From contig JAEWJB010000073.1 of NCBI GenBank assembly GCA_023386795.1, positions 1 through 8,519 of the forward strand: a stretch of 8,519 nucleotides of DNA, in the 5' to 3' direction. Every line of letters starts with the position of its first letter. Within the stretch, counting starts at the first letter, position 1. The DNA comes from Pseudomonadota bacterium. GTDB taxonomy: Bacteria; Pseudomonadota; Gammaproteobacteria; Xanthomonadales; Xanthomonadaceae. This document shows, piece by piece, positions 5,178 through 8,519 of this stretch. Position numbers and translations under genes: made by a program. The notes below the pieces were generated by a model, which did no database searches, had not been told where the DNA came from, and saw nothing but the letters and a program-made list of their open reading frames with translations.

Positions 5178-6683
5178 TCAGAGCTTGCTCACGGCGATCT
5201 GGGTCGCCAGCTTCGCGATCGACGGTTCCATCAGGTCGGTCAGCGGCTTGGGATAGATGCCCAGGGCCAGCACGCCGATGGCGAACACGCCGAGCACGAA
5301 CGCCTCGCGGCCATTGATGTCCTTCAGCTCGGCGACGTGGGCATTGGCGACTTCGCCGAAGAACACGCGCTTGTACAGCCACAGCGTATAGGCGGCGGTG
5401 ATCACCAGCGTGGTGGCCGCGCCGAAGGCGATGAACGGATGCTTCTGGAAGCTCGCCATGATCACCATGAACTCGCCCACGAAACCGCTGGTGCCCGGCA
5501 GGCCTGCGTTGGCCATGTAGAACAGCATGGCGAAGGTGGCGAACCACGGCATCACGTTCACCACGCCGCCGTAGTCGGCGATGCGGCGGGTATGCATGCG
5601 GTCGTACAGCACGCCGATGCAGGTGAACATCGCGCCGGAGACGAAACCGTGCGAGATCATCTGCACCATCGCGCCCTGCAGGCCCAGGCGGGCGGCGTCG
5701 ATGCTGCCGTAGTCACGCACCAGGGTGAAGGCGATGAAGGTGCCCAGGGTCACGAAGCCCATGTGGGCGATCGAGGAATACGCCACCAGCTTCTTCATGT
5801 CGTCCTGGACGAGGGCGACCAGGCCGACGTAGATCACCGCGATCAACGACAGCGCGATGACCACCCACGCGAAGTGGTTGCTGGCGTCCGGCACGATCGG
5901 CAGGTTGAAGCGCAGGAAACCATAGCCGCCGATCTTCAGCGCGATCGCCGCCAGGATCACCGAACCGGCGGTCGGCGCCTCCACGTGCGCGTCCGGCAGC
6001 CAAGTGTGCACCGGGAACATCGGCACCTTGACCGCGAAGGCGATCAGGAAGGCGAAGAAGATCCAGGTCTGTTCCTTGGCGGTGAGCTGCATCGCGTAGA
6101 GGTCGGCGAGCTGGAAGCTGCCGCCCTTCAGGTACAGGTAGATCAGCGCCACCAGCATCAGCACCGAGCCGAGGAAGGTGTACAGGAAGAACTTGATCGC
6201 GGCGTAGATGCGGCGGGGACCGCCCCATACGCCGATGATCAGGAACATCGGGATCAGCATCGCCTCGAAGAACACGTAGAACAGCATCGCGTCGGTCGCC
6301 GCGAAGATGCCCACGGTCACGCCTTCCAGGATCAGGAAGGCCGCCACGTACTGGTTGACGCGCTTTTCGATCACGCCCCAGGCACCGACCAGGGCCAGCA
6401 CCGTGACCAGCGTGGTCAGCACGATCAGCGCGATGGCGATGCCGTCCACGCCGAGGTTGTAGCCGATGTTGTAAGCCGGGATCCACGCATGCAGCTCGAC
6501 GAACTGCAGCGCGTCGCTGCCGCGGTCATAGCCGGTGAGCAGCGGCAGGCTGATCAGCAGGGTCGCCACCGCGACCAGCAGCGATGCCCAGCGGGCGGCC
6601 TGTGCGTTGCGCAGGGCAAGGATCAGGGCGCCGCCGAGGATCGGCAGCCAGATCAGGACACTCAGTAGGGGCCAGTTCGACAC
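5178..6683 (-). CDS. nuoM: NADH-quinone oxidoreductase (complex I) subunit M
   Basis: NuoM is the second antiporter-like proton-pumping subunit of complex I, in the membrane arm between NuoN and NuoL. At 501 aa it has the usual length, and its hydrophobicity fits about 14 membrane helices. The conserved Glu lies in VFFEAMLIPMFLIIGVWGG (residue 140), the channel Lys in AFAVKVPMFPVHTWLPDAH (219), and the next Lys in ILAAIALKIGGYGFLRF (250). The motif DMKKLVAYSSIAHMGFVTLG follows further on. The start is a GTG at 6683-6681, giving MSNWPLLSVLIWLP, a good antiporter-subunit N-terminus. The ribosome binding site is weak (GGATAAGAAGAC before GTG), which with the 19-nt gap after nuoL suggests coupling to nuoL translation. 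Several long open frames lie antisense to it but show no protein character. Confidence 0.98.
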   Translation of the reverse strand: MSNWPLLSVLIWLPILGGALILALRNAQAARWASLLVAVATLLISLPLLTGYDRGSDALQFVELHAWIPAYNIGYNLGVDGIAIALIVLTTLVTVLALVGAWGVIEKRVNQYVAAFLILEGVTVGIFAATDAMLFYVFFEAMLIPMFLIIGVWGGPRRIYAAIKFFLYTFLGSVLMLVALIYLYLKGGSFQLADLYAMQLTAKEQTWIFFAFLIAFAVKVPMFPVHTWLPDAHVEAPTAGSVILAAIALKIGGYGFLRFNLPIVPDASNHFAWVVIALSLIAVIYVGLVALVQDDMKKLVAYSSIAHMGFVTLGTFIAFTLVRDYGSIDAARLGLQGAMVQMISHGFVSGAMFTCIGVLYDRMHTRRIADYGGVVNVMPWFATFAMLFYMANAGLPGTSGFVGEFMVIMASFQKHPFIAFGAATTLVITAAYTLWLYKRVFFGEVANAHVAELKDINGREAFVLGVFAIGVLALGIYPKPLTDLMEPSIAKLATQIAVSKL

Positions 6684-6702
6684 GTCTTCTTATCCGTACA
6701 GG

Positions 6703-8519
6703 TCAACGCCAGACAAACATCACGACCATCAGCAGGGCGATCAGCCCGATGATCATCGCGAAGGCGTAGTGGTAGAGGAAACCGGACTGCGTGCGACGCA
6801 GCAGGTGGGCGGCCAGGTCGACCACGCGGGCCGAACCGTTGACCACCGCGCCGTCGACCACATGGGTGTCGATCGCGCGGGACACCTTGCCCAGGCGGAC
6901 ACCGCCGCCGGCGAAGCCGTTGATCCAGAGCTTGTCGAAACCGTACTTCTCTTCGAGGATGCGCACCGGCAACCGCAGGGTGTGGCGCAGCTTGCCCGGC
7001 AGGTCGGTCTTCCACAGGTACAGCACGGCGGCCAGCAGGAAGCCCAGCACCGTGAGCACGAACGGCCAGGCGGTGATGCCGTGCAGCGCGAACGCCACCG
7101 GGCCATGCCAGCCCTCCTCGCCCACCAGCGCCACGGTATCGCGGGCCGGCACGTAGAAATCGATGATGCCGCTGAAGAAGGTCAACAGCTGGCCGGGCAC
7201 ACCGCCCTCGGCGTGGTGGCCGAGCCAGTCGGTGCCGAACAGCATCGGGCCGGCGGTGAAGAAGCCGATCGCAATGGACGGAATCGCCAGCAGGATCAGC
7301 GGCAGCGTCACCACCCACGGCGACTCGTGCGGCTCATGCGCGCCGTGGCCATGGCCGTGGTCGTCGTCGTGCGCGTGCTGCTGCGCTTCGGCGTCGGCAT
7401 GGTCGGCATCGCCATGGGCATGGTCGTCGTGCGCGTGGTTGTGCGCATGGGCATCGCGGAAGCGTTCCTTGCCGTGGAAGGTCAGGAACAGCAGGCGGAA
7501 GCTGTAGAAGCTGGTGACCAGCACGCCGCCAAGCACCGCCCAGTAGCCGTAGGTCGCCACCCAGTTGTTGGCGTGGTGCGCGTGCAGCTCGGCCGCCTCG
7601 ATGATGGTGTCCTTCGAGTAGAAGCCGGAGAAGAACGGAGTACCGACCAGCGCCAGGGTACCGATGACGCTGGTCCAGTAGGTGACCGGCATGTACTTGC
7701 GCAGGCCGCCCATCTTGCGCATGTCCTGCTCGTGGTGCATGCCGATGATGACCGAGCCGGCCGCCAGGAACAGCAGCGCCTTGAAGAAGGCGTGCGTCAT
7801 CAGGTGGAACACGGCCGCCGAGTAGGCCGACACGCCGAGCGCGACGGTCATGTAGCCCAGCTGCGAGAGCGTCGAATAGGCAACCACGCGCTTGATGTCG
7901 TTCTGCACGATGCCGATCAGGCCGGTGAAGAACGCGGTGGTGGCACCGACGAACAGCACGAAGTTCAGCGCGGTCTGCGACAGCTCGAACAGCGGCGACA
8001 TGCGCGCCACCATGAAGATGCCGGCGGTGACCATCGTGGCGGCGTGGATCAGCGCCGAGATCGGGGTCGGGCCTTCCATCGAGTCCGGCAGCCAGACGTG
8101 CAGCGGCACCTGCGCCGACTTGCCCATCGCGCCGATGAACAGGCAGATGCAGATCAGCGTGGCGACCGACCACACCACCGGCTGGCTGAGCAGCGCGAAG
8201 TGCTGGCCGAACAGGTCGATGGAGCCATCCCACAGCTGCACGGCCGCACGCGGGTCGGCAAGCAGGCCGGCGTTGGCGAACACGGTGGCGTAATCGAGCG
8301 TATTGAACACCCACAGCACCGCGGCGATGCCGAGGATGAAGCCGAAGTCGCCGACGCGGTTGACCAGGAACGCCTTCATGTTGGCGAACACGGCGGTCGG
8401 GCGCTTGAACCAGAAGCCGATCAGCAGGTACGACACCAGGCCCACCGCTTCCCAGCCGAAGAACAGCTGCAGGAAGTTGTTGCTCATCACCAGGGTGAGC
8501 ATCGAGAAGGTGAACAGCG
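6703..8519 (-). CDS. nuoL: NADH-quinone oxidoreductase (complex I) subunit L (5' end missing)
   Basis: NuoL is the distal proton-pumping subunit of complex I and carries the long lateral helix that runs along the membrane arm. The window holds the last 605 codons and the stop; the first part, with the N-terminal helices, lies beyond the right edge. Visible landmarks are FFGWEAVGLVSYLLIGFW with the conserved Glu, MGKSAQVPLHVWLPDSMEGP with the channel Lys, PISALIHAATMVTAG, NDIKRVVAYSTLSQLGYM and HLMTHAFFKALLFL. The C-terminal part contains YGFDKLWINGF and a last membrane helix ending FVWR. Between the membrane segment SFYSFRLLFLTFHGKERF and the conserved HESPWVVTLPL is a 43-residue His/Asp-rich insertion with an internal repeat, listed separately. 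The stop is 19 nt before nuoM. Confidence 0.98.
   Translation of the reverse strand, partial: LFTFSMLTLVMSNNFLQLFFGWEAVGLVSYLLIGFWFKRPTAVFANMKAFLVNRVGDFGFILGIAAVLWVFNTLDYATVFANAGLLADPRAAVQLWDGSIDLFGQHFALLSQPVVWSVATLICICLFIGAMGKSAQVPLHVWLPDSMEGPTPISALIHAATMVTAGIFMVARMSPLFELSQTALNFVLFVGATTAFFTGLIGIVQNDIKRVVAYSTLSQLGYMTVALGVSAYSAAVFHLMTHAFFKALLFLAAGSVIIGMHHEQDMRKMGGLRKYMPVTYWTSVIGTLALVGTPFFSGFYSKDTIIEAAELHAHHANNWVATYGYWAVLGGVLVTSFYSFRLLFLTFHGKERFRDAHAHNHAHDDHAHGDADHADAEAQQHAHDDDHGHGHGAHEPHESPWVVTLPLILLAIPSIAIGFFTAGPMLFGTDWLGHHAEGGVPGQLLTFFSGIIDFYVPARDTVALVGEEGWHGPVAFALHGITAWPFVLTVLGFLLAAVLYLWKTDLPGKLRHTLRLPVRILEEKYGFDKLWINGFAGGGVRLGKVSRAIDTHVVDGAVVNGSARVVDLAAHLLRRTQSGFLYHYAFAMIIGLIALLMVVMFVWR
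7327..7455 (-). repeat. His/Asp-rich loop in NuoL with an internal 20-residue repeat
   Basis: These 43 codons of nuoL encode 14 His and 11 acidic residues, mixed with Ala and Gly. The motif HAHDDH recurs 20 residues later as HAHDDDH. At DNA level, 15 identical bases occur at 7363-7377 and 7423-7437, 60 bp apart, which suggests expansion by local duplication. The segment joins two membrane helices and so should be a loop outside the membrane. As I recall, E. coli NuoL has only a short stretch (GKEQIHAHAVKG) at the same place. Metal or proton binding is possible from composition but not shown. Confidence 0.75.

Noticed and set aside
3692..5317. Long plus-strand open frame opposite nuoN (541 codons)
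   Set aside because: It is a mirror of nuoN, rich in Arg, Gln, His and Ala, with no recognisable fold or ribosome binding site.
4908..6668. Long plus-strand open frame opposite nuoM (586 codons)
   Set aside because: It is an antisense shadow of nuoM with hydrophilic His/Gln/Asp-rich content and no motif.
1..8519. CRISPR array, transposon, phage or toxin-antitoxin system
   Set aside because: No spaced direct repeats, transposase, integrase or toxin-like genes are present; the window is almost wholly filled by core genes.

Overview
The window comes from a GC-rich gammaproteobacterium, most likely of the Xanthomonas/Stenotrophomonas/Lysobacter group (Lysobacterales). The evidence is the GC-rich coding sequence, the Xanthomonas-like RimP with a Lys/Pro-rich tail, and the gene order nuoL-nuoM-nuoN, initiator tRNA, rimP-nusA-infB. 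Family assignments rest on recognised motifs; no database search was run.

Every supported gene lies on the minus strand, so transcription runs from the right edge to the left. From right to left: nuoL (its 5' part lies outside the window), nuoM and nuoN encode the three antiporter-like proton-pumping membrane subunits of respiratory complex I. They are closely spaced (19 and 34 nt gaps), as at the end of a nuo operon. A tRNA-fMet(CAT) gene follows, with its own sigma70-type promoter just after nuoN and a strong hairpin terminator behind it. Next is a stand-alone gene for a 136-residue protein made of two CBS domains. A 331-nt gene-free stretch then carries a good promoter and a long 5' leader with a terminator-like hairpin shortly before rimP. 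Last come rimP (ribosome maturation factor), nusA (elongation/antitermination factor) and the first 128 codons of infB (IF2).

Two core modules are therefore joined at the initiator tRNA gene: the energy-conserving end of the nuo operon, and the transcription/translation operon that in E. coli also begins with an initiator tRNA (metY). The window is mostly conserved housekeeping DNA and I do not see an undescribed multi-gene system. The points worth a second look are the rimP leader with its putative attenuator and overlapping small reading frame, the CBS-domain gene between the tRNA and rimP, the His/Asp-rich loop in NuoL with an internal repeat, and the U1-U72 mismatch of the initiator tRNA.
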